64,000 nt of DNA from Halicephalobus mephisto (lineage: Eukaryota; Nematoda; Chromadorea; Rhabditida; Panagrolaimidae). A program made the translations under genes and the position numbers. Location: NCBI GenBank assembly GCA_009193035.1, contig SWDT01000003.1, positions 744,001-808,000 on the forward strand. The letters run 5' to 3'. This document shows positions 35,114-47,868 of the stretch, one piece after another. The number at the start of each line of letters is the position of its first letter. Positions within the stretch are counted from its first letter, which is position 1. Under the pieces are notes generated by a model. That model was given only the letters and a program-made list of their open reading frames with translations, was not told where the DNA came from and ran no database searches.

Positions 35114-35400
35114 CGTTGGCGAAAAAGGTTGATGAAAGAGATTCCTAAAAGTTAAACAAAAAAGGCGTTTCACGAAAGACAGGTTTTCCCGCAACGAACG
35201 TTCGGCAGATCAGCTTGCGTGGCCAGCTGGACCTTTTTTCTTTTTTTATTGTTTTCATTTCTGTCTAATTTTCACGTGTCAGTTCAGGGATTCGGGAAAT
35301 CCAAATTTCTTCTTCGAAACCCGTTTATGCACGGGTTTTATTGATCTTCTAACGTTGATGAAGATTTCGTTTTTGTGAATCGTAAGGTTAATTAACGAAA
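35114..35400. promoter_or_regulatory. Short bidirectional promoter (dohh-1 / large coiled-coil gene)
   Basis: 287 bp between two divergent ATGs, GC-richer than introns, with no open frame. It contains a poly-T tract near 35,235 and CACGTGTCAG (E-box CACGTG) at about 35,273. Confidence 0.5.
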
Positions 35401-38400
35401 ATGGAACCGGAAGAGGAAATCAAACGTGTTCAAGAAAACCTGGAATCTGGATCCGTGGCTACTTTGGTGGATTCTGAAGACAAAAATGACGAATTTATTA
35501 CTGTAGGTCTTAACTTGTGTCAATTAATGTACATACAACGTTTTAGGATGAGGTGGAAGAATTACGGTCGAAATTGGCCGAAGCAGAGGCTTTGCTGAGG
35601 AAATACGACGATGAGAATCTGGATTTACGTGCTCAGTTGGCGGTTTACAAGGATAAAGAAAAGGCAATTTTAGTGTTTGTAGGGAATTAATATATGAACG
35701 TCAATTTTCAGGAATTCGAACACCAGTTAGAGACCCTTTCTTCCATGATTATTTCAGACGGAGCCCATCAGCGGACCGTCGACCTCCAGCGGGTCTATGA
35801 CCAGCTTCTATATAAAGACAGTAGAATCGTCGAGCTCAATAACCAAATCCTCGAGAAGGAACGGCAGATTATGGACCTTCAGGAGGCGGTCAGAGAACAG
35901 GGAGAGGTCGCCCTGGCCAAAAGCAAGGCTGTCCAGATCGTGAACCAGAGACTCCAGGAAATCGACTCGAAACACAAAAAAGACGCTTCTACCGAGACAG
36001 ATGTCGTTTTTACCGAACGGAATCTACGGACAGGAAGGAAACAAAGGGTCAATTCTCCCGGGAGGGCCGTCCCCCAACTGAGACTGGGGGCCAACGGATC
36101 CCCGCCCCCCCTGGACCCCGCCGAGGACGTTTCTTCTTACACCACAGAAACCGCCACATACGATGATCCTGATCGAGAATGGTCTCCCAGTCCTTCCGCT
36201 TCCGCCGCCCTGAACAGAATTTCGAAAAAATACAGAAAAAAAGTAACATTTGACTTGAAACCACCCGGATCGAAGAGAGAAGTCAAAATCAAGCGAGAAG
36301 TCGTCTCTCCAGATCCCGCCCGGGTATCTATGCAAGGTGTCGACAACGAGTTAGCTCAGCAAATCATCGACTTAACAAACGAAAATGACGAACTTCGAAG
36401 GATCATCGCCGAAATCGAGCGCGCCCCCGTGCCCGAACAAGACCTCAGAATCGCTCAAGTAAGAATTTTCATTTTTAAAATTTAAAAGCAAAATTACTGT
36501 ATTTCTATCATCTTTTCGAGGTCATCCACATATTCAGTTTTTTCTAAAAGTACAGTAAGAATCTGAAACTCAATTTTACTGAAAATTTTTTTAAAATAAT
36601 TTTACAAAAAATTATTTTTTTCAAAATTATCTATTTATTTAATTCAATTTTTCCTAAAAGTACAGTAAGAACCTAAAATTGAATTTTATTAAATGTCTAA
36701 AATGAAAGAATTTGAAATTTTGCAAACTTAAAATTGGATTTTTTGTTAAATGTTCGAAAACCGAATTGGAAAATTTCAACGATCATTAAGGTGTGGCTAA
36801 TTGAAAATTAGAATTGTTAAAATTCGTCGAATTAAAGTAAAAAATAAATAAATTTAAAAAATCCATCTAAAAACGCGAATTTTCCTACTTTTTCGATTTT
36901 TTATAAATTCCTCATTTTTGTTAAATACAATTTAAAACATTTTTCAGTAAAAATTGAATAATTTTTAAATACTCATCAGATATGAAATTAAAATTTGTTC
37001 AAAAAATAGTTTAAATATGTTTATTTTTATATTTAATTTTTGATTTGTAATTTAGCTGGAAGAAGAAATTGAAAATGTTCGTCGAAATGCGAAAAATCAG
37101 CTTCTTCGAACGAGAGCAACGGCCCAAGCGAAATTGAAAGAAATGGAAACAAAAATTTTCGAAATTCAGAAAAATCAAACTCTCGAAGTAGATTCCTTAA
37201 ATGCGACGAACGAAGCTCTAAAATCAGGAAGGGATTTTGTTCTGGAAGAAAATGCAAAATTATTAGAAGAATTAAACAAATTAAAACAAAAAGAATCAGA
37301 TCTTTTGTCTGAATTAGATGGAAGTGTAGCTTTGTCCCTGAATTACAGAAGAGAATTAGATACTGAATTGAGAAAAATTTCCGAACTTCGACAAGAATTA
37401 AAAAATTCTCAAATTATTAATCAACAAATAATTGATGAAAAACAAGTTGCATATGGAGAAGTCGAAAAATTAAAAGAAGCATTATTTGCTCAAGATGAAT
37501 TAATCAAAATGCTAGAAGGAGATTTGATTGTTTATGAAACTCAAGTTGGACTTTTGAGGGATTCTCTTGGAGCTTCGAAAACAGAAGCAAGAGAACAAGC
37601 AAAAAATAAGGCTGTTACAGCTGTTTCGGCTTTGGATGAAGAAAAACAACAAGAACTTTTGAAAAAAAGAAATGGTAAGTTTATTTTTAAATAAGAAAAA
37701 TAGTTTTAAACGTATTTTAAAAAATAATGTTTATTTTTAAATAAGAAAAATAGTTTTAAATGTATTTTAAAAAATAATGTTTATTTTTAAATAAGAAAAA
37801 TAATTTTAAATGTATTTAAAAAAATAATGTTTATTTTTAAATAAGAAAAATAGTTTTAAATGTATTTTAAAATATTGTTGAAATTTACGCAATAGTTTTG
37901 GATTTATCTGGATTATCTGAAGTAGCGATTTTAGTTGATTCATAGTTGTTTGGATTCTGAGATTGCAATGGAGGAGGACTTTCTGTGGATTTCTTTTTGA
38001 ATTGCCATTTGAAATTACCGTATTGTTTATAAGCAGCAACTATAGTAGGAACAGAACCATTGGCAATATATACCTAAAATTGGGAAATTATTTTTAATTT
38101 ATTTAAAAGTAGAAAAATAATTTTAAAATTAATTGTTGTTTAAAAACTAAAAATTACTTTTATTTATAAACCGAAAATTAATTCTTTCTTAAAATTTAAA
38201 ACTACTTTAATTTCTAGTTAAAAGCTAAAAATTACTTTCATTTTAAAGTTGTTTTTGTTTTTTAAGAAAAAAGTGTTTTTATTATTTTTAAAAAACTAAC
38301 CTCATAATCGCATTTTTCGCAGCGTAGACGTCTTCTTCTGAAACAGCAGAATAATCCACAAGGGAAGCACAATATGGCCAATAATACACCTCTCAAATCG

Positions 38401-41400
38401 AATTTTTCTCTTAATTGTGCGTTACAAACAGGACAAAAATGCTGAGTCATAATAGCATCTGAAAAAAATTAAATTTATAAGGAATTTAAGTTTAAAAAAT
38501 TAAAAATACTGAAAAAAAAAGAAATTCAAATTTATGAAAATTTAAAAAATATTTTAAAATTAAAAAAAAATTAAATTTAAAGTAGTTTTTTTTAAATATT
38601 TTGGAATTTAGGAAAATTGAAATTTCGAGAATATTTGAGAAATTTTATTTTTGATGAAAAAGATACGAATTAATCTGGAAATTAGGTAGCGCGAAAAAAT
38701 TGAAGAATTTGATCGATGAAAATTACGTTGAATCGATTAGAAAAATTTAAAAAAGATCCCCGCCTATTTTTTGAAATATTAAAACGCAAAATTTGAAGGT
38801 TATGAAATGTGCAATGGTTACTAGTTTTTTGATAGACATGTTCATCTTAGATTATGGAGCTCGAAAAAGACCAAAAATTAGTGTTTTTGAAAAGATAAAA
38901 AAGAAAATTTATCAGAAGTCGATATGTTTGTTCAAAATAAACCACCCAAGCTAGGAAAAATATTTTTTTATAGAAAATATTTTTTATAAAAATTGAATCA
39001 ATAGAAAATCGGAAAAATGAATAAGAAAAAAATTGATTTTTTTTAGATGAAAAATTGAAAATAAAAGCACTTCATGTTAAAGTACGGTATTTGGAACAAG
39101 AAAGAGATGAACTTCTTCAATGGGTCCAGAAACATGAACGATTCGATTTCCAGCCGAGATCACTAGAGGATTTGAAGAGATTAGCTGCTAATGTAAGTAT
39201 TTTTTTATTTTTGGTAAAAAAGTATTTTTTGGGAATATTTTGTAATTTTCAATGTTTTTTGTTTTTATATATAATTTACTAGTTTTTTGAGAACAAATAA
39301 GGTTATTTTTGTGATTTTAGTTTTGAACTTTTTAAATCTAAGTAGGATAGACAATTTTTAACTATTTTAATATTTTTTATAATTATTAGTTTTTGAGAAT
39401 AAATGAAATTATTTTTTGTGATTTTAGTTTTAAATTTCTTAAATCTTAGATAAGTTTGTTATTGCTTTTAATAGTATTTAAAAATGTGTATAATTATTGA
39501 TCCTAGAGGGTAAATAAGGTTATATACTGTATATGATTTTAGCTTTAAAATTTTTAAATATATTATTTATTAACTTTTGAGAATAAATGAAGTTATTTTT
39601 TTTGTGATTTTAATTTTGAACTTTTTAAATATTTATTAACTTTTGAGAATAGATAAAGTTATTTATTTTTTGTGATTTTAGTTTTAAATTCCTTAAATCT
39701 TAGATTTTTTAAAATATTACGAAATAACTACCAAGAAAAAAATGCTACGTAGATCATTTTGTTTTCTAGAAATTCGTGTCGAGATTACTTTGAAAAATAT
39801 TAATTTTAAATTTTTATAATTGTACAATTTTAAATATTTAAAATTCTGATTTTTGAATATTTTTTGCAAGTTTTAGAAATCTCATCTAAAATTTAAGAAT
39901 TAATTTTTTATATAATTAATTACGAAATAATTATAAAAGAAAATTAAAATTAAATTTTTAAAAAATTAAAAACTATTTTTTTTTGGAAATTTAAAAAAAA
40001 TTAAATTTTTTTATTAAAAATAAATTTCAGAGAGGAACGACAATTCCAAATTCTGCAAATGCTATTCCTTGTTCTTCTTATTCATCTGTTTTTACTGATC
40101 CAACATATGGTGAAAATAATTCTATTTTGAATATTACTCAAAATTCTCTAGATGATACTGTAGCTGAATTGAATAGAAAATTGGAACAAGCTGAAAACGA
40201 AAACAAAAAATTAGAATCAGAACTTTTGGCAAGAAAATCAATGAATAATTTTATTTCCGGAAATCAAGGAGACATTATGAATCTTCTAGAAGCTGTGGAG
40301 GATATATCAAATGCAAATCCGATGGAATCTGGAGATATTTACAGTAATTTTGGAAATGAAAAAACTTCAAAGAATCTTGAATCAGAAAACAGAATTCTAA
40401 AAGAAGAACTTGAAACCATCAGAATTCAGATGAATGATTTTGAAAAATTCAAAAAAGTTGCAGAAGAAATTCAAGAAATATTGAAAAAAGAAAAAATTGA
40501 ATTTGAAAATGAATGTAAAAATTTGAAAAATCAATTAATTGAAAATTCAACCAAATTTGAAAACGAAATAACTAAATTTCAAAAAGAAAATCAAATTTTA
40601 ATTGATGCTAAAAATGAATTAGAAGATAAGTTTAAAATTTTACAATTAAATTTAAATTTAACTAAAAATGAAAAAGAAGAAATTTCTATAAAATTAAAAG
40701 AAATTGAAGAAAAAAATGAAATTTTATCAAAATCAACAGAAAAATTAATTAAATTTGAACAAGAAAATAATAAATTAGAAGACTTGGTAAATAATTTACG
40801 ATCACAAGTAGAACAATTTCAAATTGAAGCAGAACTTTCACGAACATGTCTAGAAGATTTAAGAAAAAATATTTCTAAAAATGATAAAATAAGAAATACA
40901 AATAGAATTTTATCATTAAATGAAATAAATTTAACAAAAACAGCAATGGAAGCTTTACAAAGAACAGGATTAGGAAATCAACAACAATATCAAGGTAATT
41001 TTTACAATAATGATGATTATCAAAGTTTTAATTATCAAGAAAATAATCAAAATAATATTATAATAGAAAATTCTCAACATGTTGGTTCTGCTCCAATGGC
41101 TTCAGAAGGAAGTTATCAATTACAGTATTCAGAAGGCAATAATCAGAATCTTATTCAAAGAGATAATTCTCAAAATACCGTATCTGCTCCAATGGTTTCA
41201 GAAACAAGTTATCAATTACAGTATCCTGATCAAAATCTTATTCCAGTCGAAAACCTTCAAAATACTATATCTACTTCAGTGGTTTCAGAAACAAATTATC
41301 AATTACAGTATCCTGATCAGAATCTTATTCCAGTCGAAAACCCTCAAAATACTATATCTACTCCAATTACTTCAGAAACAAATTATCAATTACAGTATCC

Positions 41401-44400
41401 AGGAGGCAATAATCAGAATCCTATTCCAGTCGAAAATCCCCAAAATATCGTATCTGCTCCAATGGTTTCAGAAGGAAATTACTATCAATTACAGTACCCC
41501 AATCAAAATCCTATTCAATTAGAAAACCCTCAAAATACTGAATCTACTCCAATTACTTCAGAAAGAAATTACTACCAAGTACAGTATGACGGCAAAAATA
41601 CATCAACTGCGGCACTAGAAGCAGAATTTAATCAATTAAAATCACAATATTCTCAATTATATTCATCATATTCTCAGATGCAAGGATATTACGAAGCTAG
41701 AGAAAAAGAACTTATTGATGAAAAAAATTCCCTAAATTCTAAATTAGAAAATTTATCAGAAAAATTACAAAAAGCCGAAAAATCAATAGAAGAAAGTTTT
41801 AAAGAATCAATTCAATTAGAAAATGAATGTTTTATTGCAACAGAAAAGTCAAAAAATTTAGAAAATATGACTAAAAATTTAAAAGAAACAAAAGAAAAAT
41901 TATCTCTTAATGAACAAGAATTAATTCAATTACGAAATCAAATGGAAAGAATGGATAATGATTATAATCAATTAAGAGATAGAAATAAAAAATTAGAATA
42001 TTTTTTAAATGAAACAAGAACAAGTTTAAGTGAAGCAGAATCGGCAAGAAATAATTTAGCAAGTGAAAATTGTGATTTAAGAAAAATTAAAAATGAATTA
42101 GAAAATATTATAGATGATTTTAGAAAAAAATATAATTATGAAAAAATTTCTGAAGATATATTAATTAAAGAAAATACAATATTACAAGAAGAAAATAGAA
42201 TTCTAGAGAAAAATTTAAAACTTGCTGAAGAAAATGTAAACATTAATACAGAAAGTACTGTAACGTCGATGCTTAAAGCTGTTGATGATGAATTTGACGA
42301 AGAAAGGAATACTGTAGAAGGATTCGGAGATGGTAGAAGTCATACTGTAAGTGAATTTGGGGATGGTAGAAGTCATACTGTAAATGAATTTGGAGATCGT
42401 AAAGGTCATACTGTAAATGAACTCGGAGATCGTAGAAGTCATACTGTAAGTGAACTTGGGGACGGTAGAAGTCATACTGTAAATGAATTTGGAGATCGTA
42501 AAGGTCATACTGTAGATGAACTCGAAAATAGAGGTCATACTGTAGAAAGGCTTAATGATGGAAGAAGTACTGTAGAAAGACTTGGAAACAAAGAGGATAC
42601 TGTAAATGCTGAAATTCAATGTGATATTTTGGAAAATATTAATGTTAGAAAACCTACTGGAGATGAACCTTACTTGAATGATATGCTGATCAATTATGTG
42701 AGAGAAACTAATAATTTTAATGAATATTTATCTCAAGATGTTGAAAGTCTATTTGTTTTGAATAATGAACTGGCTTCTGCAGCGGATTCCCTAAAAGGAC
42801 AAGTTTGGGCTTTAAATGAGCAATTGAAAAAAGTACGTTTTATTTTTTAAAACAATTTAAAATTCCTCATTTTTAAAATAATTTTAAAATTTCTTATTTT
42901 TAAAATAATTTAAAATTTCTTATTTTTAAAATAATTTAAAATTTCTTATTTTTAAAATAATTTAAAAATTCTTATTTTTTAAATAATTTAAAACTCCTCA
43001 TTTTTAAAGTAATTTAAAATCTTTATTTTTAAAATAATTTTATAATTTCTTATTTTTAAAACAATTTTAAAATTCTTATTTTTTTATTTTGAAATAAGGT
43101 AAAATTTTTTAAAATAATTTCCAAATTTTTTTTCTACAATGGCTTAAATTTTTATTTTTAATAATTTTTTTCAATTAGTTAAATTTTTTAGAGTATGTTT
43201 GAAAGACAAGAAATTTTGGAACAGATGGAAAAATTAGAAGGAAATAATACAACTGTCTATGAAGAAAATCAAAGATTAAGAAATGAATTACAAGAACAAG
43301 AAATAAAATTGATTGAATTGAAAGAACAAAATCATCGATGGCAAGAAGAAGTAAAAATTTTACAAGAAAAAAAATCAGAAGTTGAATTTGCATATGGTCA
43401 ATTATCAGAAAAATATGAAAAACTTCAAAATGCTTACGATAATTTTATGATGAAATTAACAACGCCGAAATTGGACACAGCAACAGATCCATTATTAAAT
43501 AAAGATTATTTTGAATTTACACAAGAAATATTTAAAAAATATGAAAATTTAGAATTAATTTCAAACGAAATGAAAAATGATCTAGAATCCAGAAATTTAA
43601 AAATAAAAAATCTCGAAGAAATTATTTCAAAAAATTTAATTCAGAATTCTATAGATTCAGAAACACGAGGAGCCAAAATTACAGCTCATTCAGCAATGTT
43701 TGAAATAAAAAAACTCTTGATGGAAGCAGCAGATACACTTCAAAATTTGCCAATTGACGAAGCTTATAATACTGTTAAAAAAGAAACAGAAGAAAAATTT
43801 ACAGAAAAAATAAAAAATGCAAAAAATTTTTGTCAAATTGTCTTTAATGAAATGGAAAAATGTGAATTAGAAGGACAACAATGTGAAAAAATTTTTAAAT
43901 TACCAGAAAATACAGAACCAAATGGTATTGAATTTGTTATTTTAAAATTACATGAAAGATGGAAGAAAAAACATCATCAACTTTTGGAATCTTCTAGTTT
44001 TTTGGAAAATCAACAACAAATTTGTAGAGAATTAGAATCAAGATTAAGTGATGCACAAGAAAAATTGGCTGAATTTGAAACTAGAAGATCATCAGAATCT
44101 GGTGAGTTGTTTTTTTAAATTACAGTATGATTAATAACTTTGGAACTATCGAGGTTTTTAAATAGATTTTAAAAATCTCCGAAAACAGTAACTTTTTTGA
44201 AAATATAATTCCTAAATTACAGTATGATTAGTAATTTTGGAACTATCAAGATTTTTAAAATATAAAATATTTTTAAAAACCTCCGAAAATAGTAACTTTT
44301 TTGAAAATGTAATTCCTAAATTACAGTATGATTAGTAATTTTGGAACTATCAAGGTTTTTAAAAATATTTTATGTTTTAAAAACCTCCGAAAATAGTAAC

Positions 44401-47400
44401 TTTTTTGAAAATATAAAAATAACTTTAAAATTGCAAGTCATACTGTAGCTTTTGAGATTTTTTAAAAGTAGTAGTATGTACTTTAGACATAACTCCGATC
44501 TCTAATGCTGCACTTTTTAAAGTTTTCTACAGTATGATTGATAGTTTTGGAATTTTAATAAATTTCGTAATTTAAATTACAAAATTTGGGATTTTAGCCC
44601 ATTGTGGAGATTTTAGAAATACAATGGTTTTTTAGATATATTATAAATCACAAATAGTTCCGAAATTACCAATCGTACTGTATGGGTGGAGGTGTCCTAT
44701 TGCACGTTTTCGGTTTTATTAGATTAGAGTCCATTGATCTGACGTCAACTTTGTGGAATACGACTCGATTGATTTCCTATGTTTTGCTTTTTAATCTGGT
44801 TTTTTATGCAAAATTCGCCTTTGGGAGTTTTTTTGCTGTTATAATTTTGAAATTTTTATCAGATTCTTAATTTAATAATTAACCCTCGAAAATGAAGAAG
44901 GCTTACGTATCCTCACATGACTAATCCAGAAGTTTCTAAATTTAATTAAATAGGGAACTTTTTAAAATTAAGAATTGATTTTTGTATAACGTCAAAATTA
45001 TTAGATAGGTTATCTTAGTTTCTAAAAAGCTTTATAAATTCGTTTTGAGACAAGTTTGAAAAAATTTCATATATGGATTTTATGATATGAATGATCACGA
45101 GATAATCACGACACGAAATCGTCACGTAGGCTATCTAATTAGAAATTTCCAACAATCCATGTTAAGACAATTTTGTAGAAAATTCATATATGAATTTTAC
45201 GATATATGAATAATTATGAAATCCTAAAATTGTAGAAAAAACCACCATGTAGGGTATCTAGTTAGAAATCCCCAAAAATTCATGTTAAGACAATTTTGTA
45301 GAAAGTTCATATATGAATTTTACGATATATGAATGATTATGAAATCCTAAAATTCCAGAACAAAATTACCATGTAGGGTATCTAGTTAAAAATTCCCAAA
45401 AATTCATGTTAAGACAATTTTGTAGAAAGTTCATATATGAATTTTATGATATATGAATGATCACGAAATCACGTAAGATGAGGAAATAATCACGACGTAA
45501 GATTAAAATCACCACGTAGGCTATTTTTGGTTTTTAGAAACTTGTGGAAATTCGTTTCAAGACCATTTTTTAACAATTTTTCCTTTTTGCTTATAAGGAC
45601 ATTATTTCTTTGTCTTTCATGACCTGTTTTTTTGCAGATCGTCCTCGATCGCCGTTGAGCCCATCTGCTCAGGATTTCTGGAACAGAGTCGTTGAGTCGT
45701 TTTCACAAAGCTGTCGTTTAACAGCTGAAATGGATATGCGCTTATCATCAACACAATCATTGATAAGAAATGCATTAGAACAACTTGATTATTCATCAAC
45801 AAATGCAAATACAGCAATGAATAATAATAAAATTCAATTTGCTATTTTAGCAGCAAGATTAACGGCTAAACAAGCGGATAATGATGCATTGTTCAGAGCT
45901 ACAGCGGAATTGGCTCATAATAATGTTGCTCTACAGAATCAAGTAGATGAATTAGAAGAAAAATTGGCTAAAAATAATTCAGAAAGTTTATTAGAAAATT
46001 CAATTGATGTGAATTTTGATTTTAATAAGTCAGAAGAAAAAGGAAAATCAAGAATTAAAGTTAAAGTTTCTAATTCAGCGAAAAGCGAAGGAAAAATTCG
46101 AATCAAAAATTCTAATACTAAGGAAAGTAAAAGAAAAATTGGAATCAAGGTTTCTGATTTTGCTAAAGATGAAGAAAAAACTGAATTTACGTCTTCTGAT
46201 TCTTCTAGAAATCAAGGAATAATTGGAATCAAGGCATCTGATTCTACTACAGTTGAAGAAAAAACTGAATTTACGTCTTCTGATTCTTCTAGAAGTCAAG
46301 GAACACCTAAAATTCAGTCTTCTGATTCTACTACAGTTGAAGAAAAAACTGAACTTACGTCTTCTGATTCTTCTAAGTCTAATTCTAGATCTGGTCAATC
46401 TGAAAAAATTCAAAAACGTTTTTCGAATCCATCGGAATTGACATTGGATATTGAATCTGAAGGAAATGAAAAACAACCTTCACCTATTGCTGAACTTCCG
46501 AAATTAGTCAAGGATCCGAAAGAAGCCCTGAAGAAATTATTTGGGGATGATTCTGGAGCTTGGGGTTGGAGTGATGAAACATCACAGAAAAAAGGTGAAA
46601 ATTTTATATAAAAATTTATTTATTTTTAATTTTTTTTAGATAAAAAAGAAAAAATGACTTCAATGAAGTCGGAATTTCCTTCGTGTACTGATTCTAACGC
46701 GGATAATTGGGCTTGGGATGATGAAAATGTTGATGATGATAAATTTGAAGAAGAAAAAAATTATAATTTAGAAGAAATTGAAAAAAATAAAATTGAAGAT
46801 TGGTCTTGGAAAGAAGAATCTGATGCTGTTGGAGCTTGGAATTATGATGATGAAACAAGCAGTGCTCCTCCTGAAATTTTGACAGAAAAACGAAATAGTT
46901 TTAAAATGAAAGAAGATGATTGGGAATGGAATGGAGGTAACCAACCAGATGGTTTTGATACTAATGCTAGATGTAAGAAAGTAGTGGATTCTGGATCTAG
47001 GAATATCCTTGGGAAATTTGAAAAGAAACAATCTGCGGACGATTGGGCTTGGAAGGACGAAGGTAATGAAGCAGAAGTTCTGGATACTGGTGCTACGTCG
47101 ATGACATCAAAGGTTTCTGGATCTAAGAAATCTGAAAAGAATGTATCAGATGAATGGGGATGGAAGGACGAAGGTAATCAAGAAATTGTAGATACTGGTA
47201 CTACATTGGGAAAGTCGATTAGTTCTGGATCTAAGAAATCTGAAAAGGATGTACCAGATGAATGGGCTTGGAAAGATGAAGATAATGAAGCAGAAGTTCT
47301 GGATACTGGTGCTACGTCGGTGACATCAAAGGCTTCTGGATCTAAGAAATCTAAAAAGAATGTATCAGATGAATGGGCTTGGAAAGATGAAGGTAATCAA

Positions 47401-47724
47401 GAAGTTTCGGATACTTGTACTGTATCTAAGGAATCACCTACCTCTGATTCTAAGAAGATTCCTAAAAAATATGAAAATAAACAAGAAATTTCGGATGATT
47501 GGGCTTGGAATGATGAACCAGCACCACAGAAGAAGAAACAAGAAAAAAAGAAAGAACTTCCGAAGAAATCTCCGATTCCCTCTGGAGTTGAAGAATGGGG
47601 TTGGGGAGATTCAGATGATCTAGGATCTGGATCAACAACGAAATTAAAGAAGAATAAACGAAATGTGAAAAGTAATACTCCGGCTAAACGGAGTAATCCC
47701 GATGATTGGGCCTGGAATGATTAA
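35401..47724 (+). CDS. Giant coiled-coil protein with C-terminal acidic W-x-W motif array
   Basis: Nine exons, 35401..35502, 35547..35663, 35712..36458, 37056..37674, 39047..39192, 40031..42832, 43192..44101, 45638..46594 and 46640..47724, join in phase to 2,494 aa. Most of it is long heptad coiled coil rich in Glu, Lys, Asn and Gln. About residues 875-1050 (41.08-41.59 kb) are six Tyr/Gln-rich repeats of 29-32 aa with Y-Q-L-Q-Y cores. 42.3-42.6 kb encodes eight 12-aa repeats (HTVNEFGDRKG type). Exon 8 holds SSDSTTVEEKTE repeats. Exons 8-9 carry eleven acidic W-x-W motifs (WGWSDE, WAWKDE, WGWKDE, WAWND and similar); the last one ends the protein. A KKDASTETD stretch in exon 3 resembles an LC8 dynein light chain site. 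There is no membrane anchor or GRIP domain. Layout suggests a membrane tether or scaffold. Acidic W-x-W motifs are used by yeast Dsl1 to bind COPI delta-COP, so a Golgi/ER tether is my inference. Intron 2 appears to use a GC donor. Confidence 0.85.
37680..37865. repeat. 50-bp tandem repeat at the start of intron 4
   Basis: Four units of TTTATTTTTAAATAAGAAAA plus ATAGTTTTAAATGTATTTT start at about 37,680, 37,730, 37,780 and 37,830. The first unit begins inside the donor-site region of exon 4. Confidence 0.8.
37885..38450 (-). CDS. BRI3-like (CPxC ... CxxC) small membrane protein nested in an intron
   Basis: Minus-strand exons 38450..38301 and 38073..37885 join in phase (GAG|GTTAGT, TTTTAG|GTA) to 112 aa. 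Residues 6-48 have the form FCPVCNAQLR, a hydrophobic Cys-rich stretch VLLAILCFPCGLFCCF, then RRRRLRCEKCDYEV: two CxxC knuckles around a membrane-dipping segment, as in brain protein I3 and more distantly LITAF. The rest is a polar tail. It lies wholly inside intron 4 of the giant coiled-coil gene on the opposite strand. A TTTCAG acceptor is followed by ATGCTATTATGA, a three-codon upstream ORF whose stop overlaps the main start (ATGA). In human BRI3 the motif is at the C-terminus, while here it is at the N-terminus, so family assignment is moderate. Confidence 0.7.
41075..41590 (+). repeat. Six in-frame repeats of about 87-96 bp (Tyr/Gln-rich)
   Basis: Coding repeats in exon 6 of the giant gene. 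Units start SAPM/STPI/STSV, share SE-x-x-YQLQY and end near ENPQNT. Lengths differ in multiples of 3. The text keeps near-identical synonymous sites, indicating recent expansion or conversion. Confidence 0.85.
42300..42605 (+). repeat. Eight in-frame 36-bp repeats (HTV-x-E-x-GD motif)
   Basis: Coding minisatellite in exon 6. Each unit contains CATACTGTAAATGAA-like text encoding HTVNE or HTVSE followed by FGDGRS or FGDRKG. The last two units degrade to TVERL. Confidence 0.85.
42845..43140. repeat. about 27-bp AT repeat in intron 6
   Basis: At least ten units of TTTTTAAAATAATTTAAAAT plus TTCTTA. The rest of the intron is featureless AT text. Confidence 0.7.
44115..45637. repeat. Repeat-filled intron 7 of the giant gene
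   Basis: 44,120-44,420 has three units of about 100 bp with TTACAGTATGATTAGTAATT and CCTCCGAAAATAGTAACTTT. 44,880-45,560 has four units of about 120 bp with TTCATATATGAATTTTA and CATGTAGGGTATCTAGTTA. These belong to the TTCGTAATC/ATATATGAA family but run in the opposite orientation to the copies at 48.4 kb. A 62-codon frame at 44,682 is not supported. Confidence 0.7.
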
Positions 47725-47868
47725 TTTTAAAATTTAATTTTTATTTTTAAAAATTTAATTTTTATTTTAATCAAAAATTTTTACTTTAAAAGTTTAATTT
47801 TAATCGAAAATTTTAATTTTTGCGGGATTTTTGCCTTATTTAATTTATATTATTTAATATTGATGGAA

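Noticed and set aside
41079..41522. 147-codon frame in another frame of the giant exon
   Set aside because: Frame-shifted reading of the Tyr/Gln repeat; it has no splice logic of its own.
42215..42619. 134-codon minus-strand frame rich in Ser/Phe/Tyr
   Set aside because: Antisense shadow of the 36-bp coding repeat of the giant coiled-coil gene.
46075..46476. 133-codon minus-strand Arg/Ile-rich frame
   Set aside because: Antisense shadow of the Ser/Asp repeat in exon 8; the sense strand has matching splice phases.
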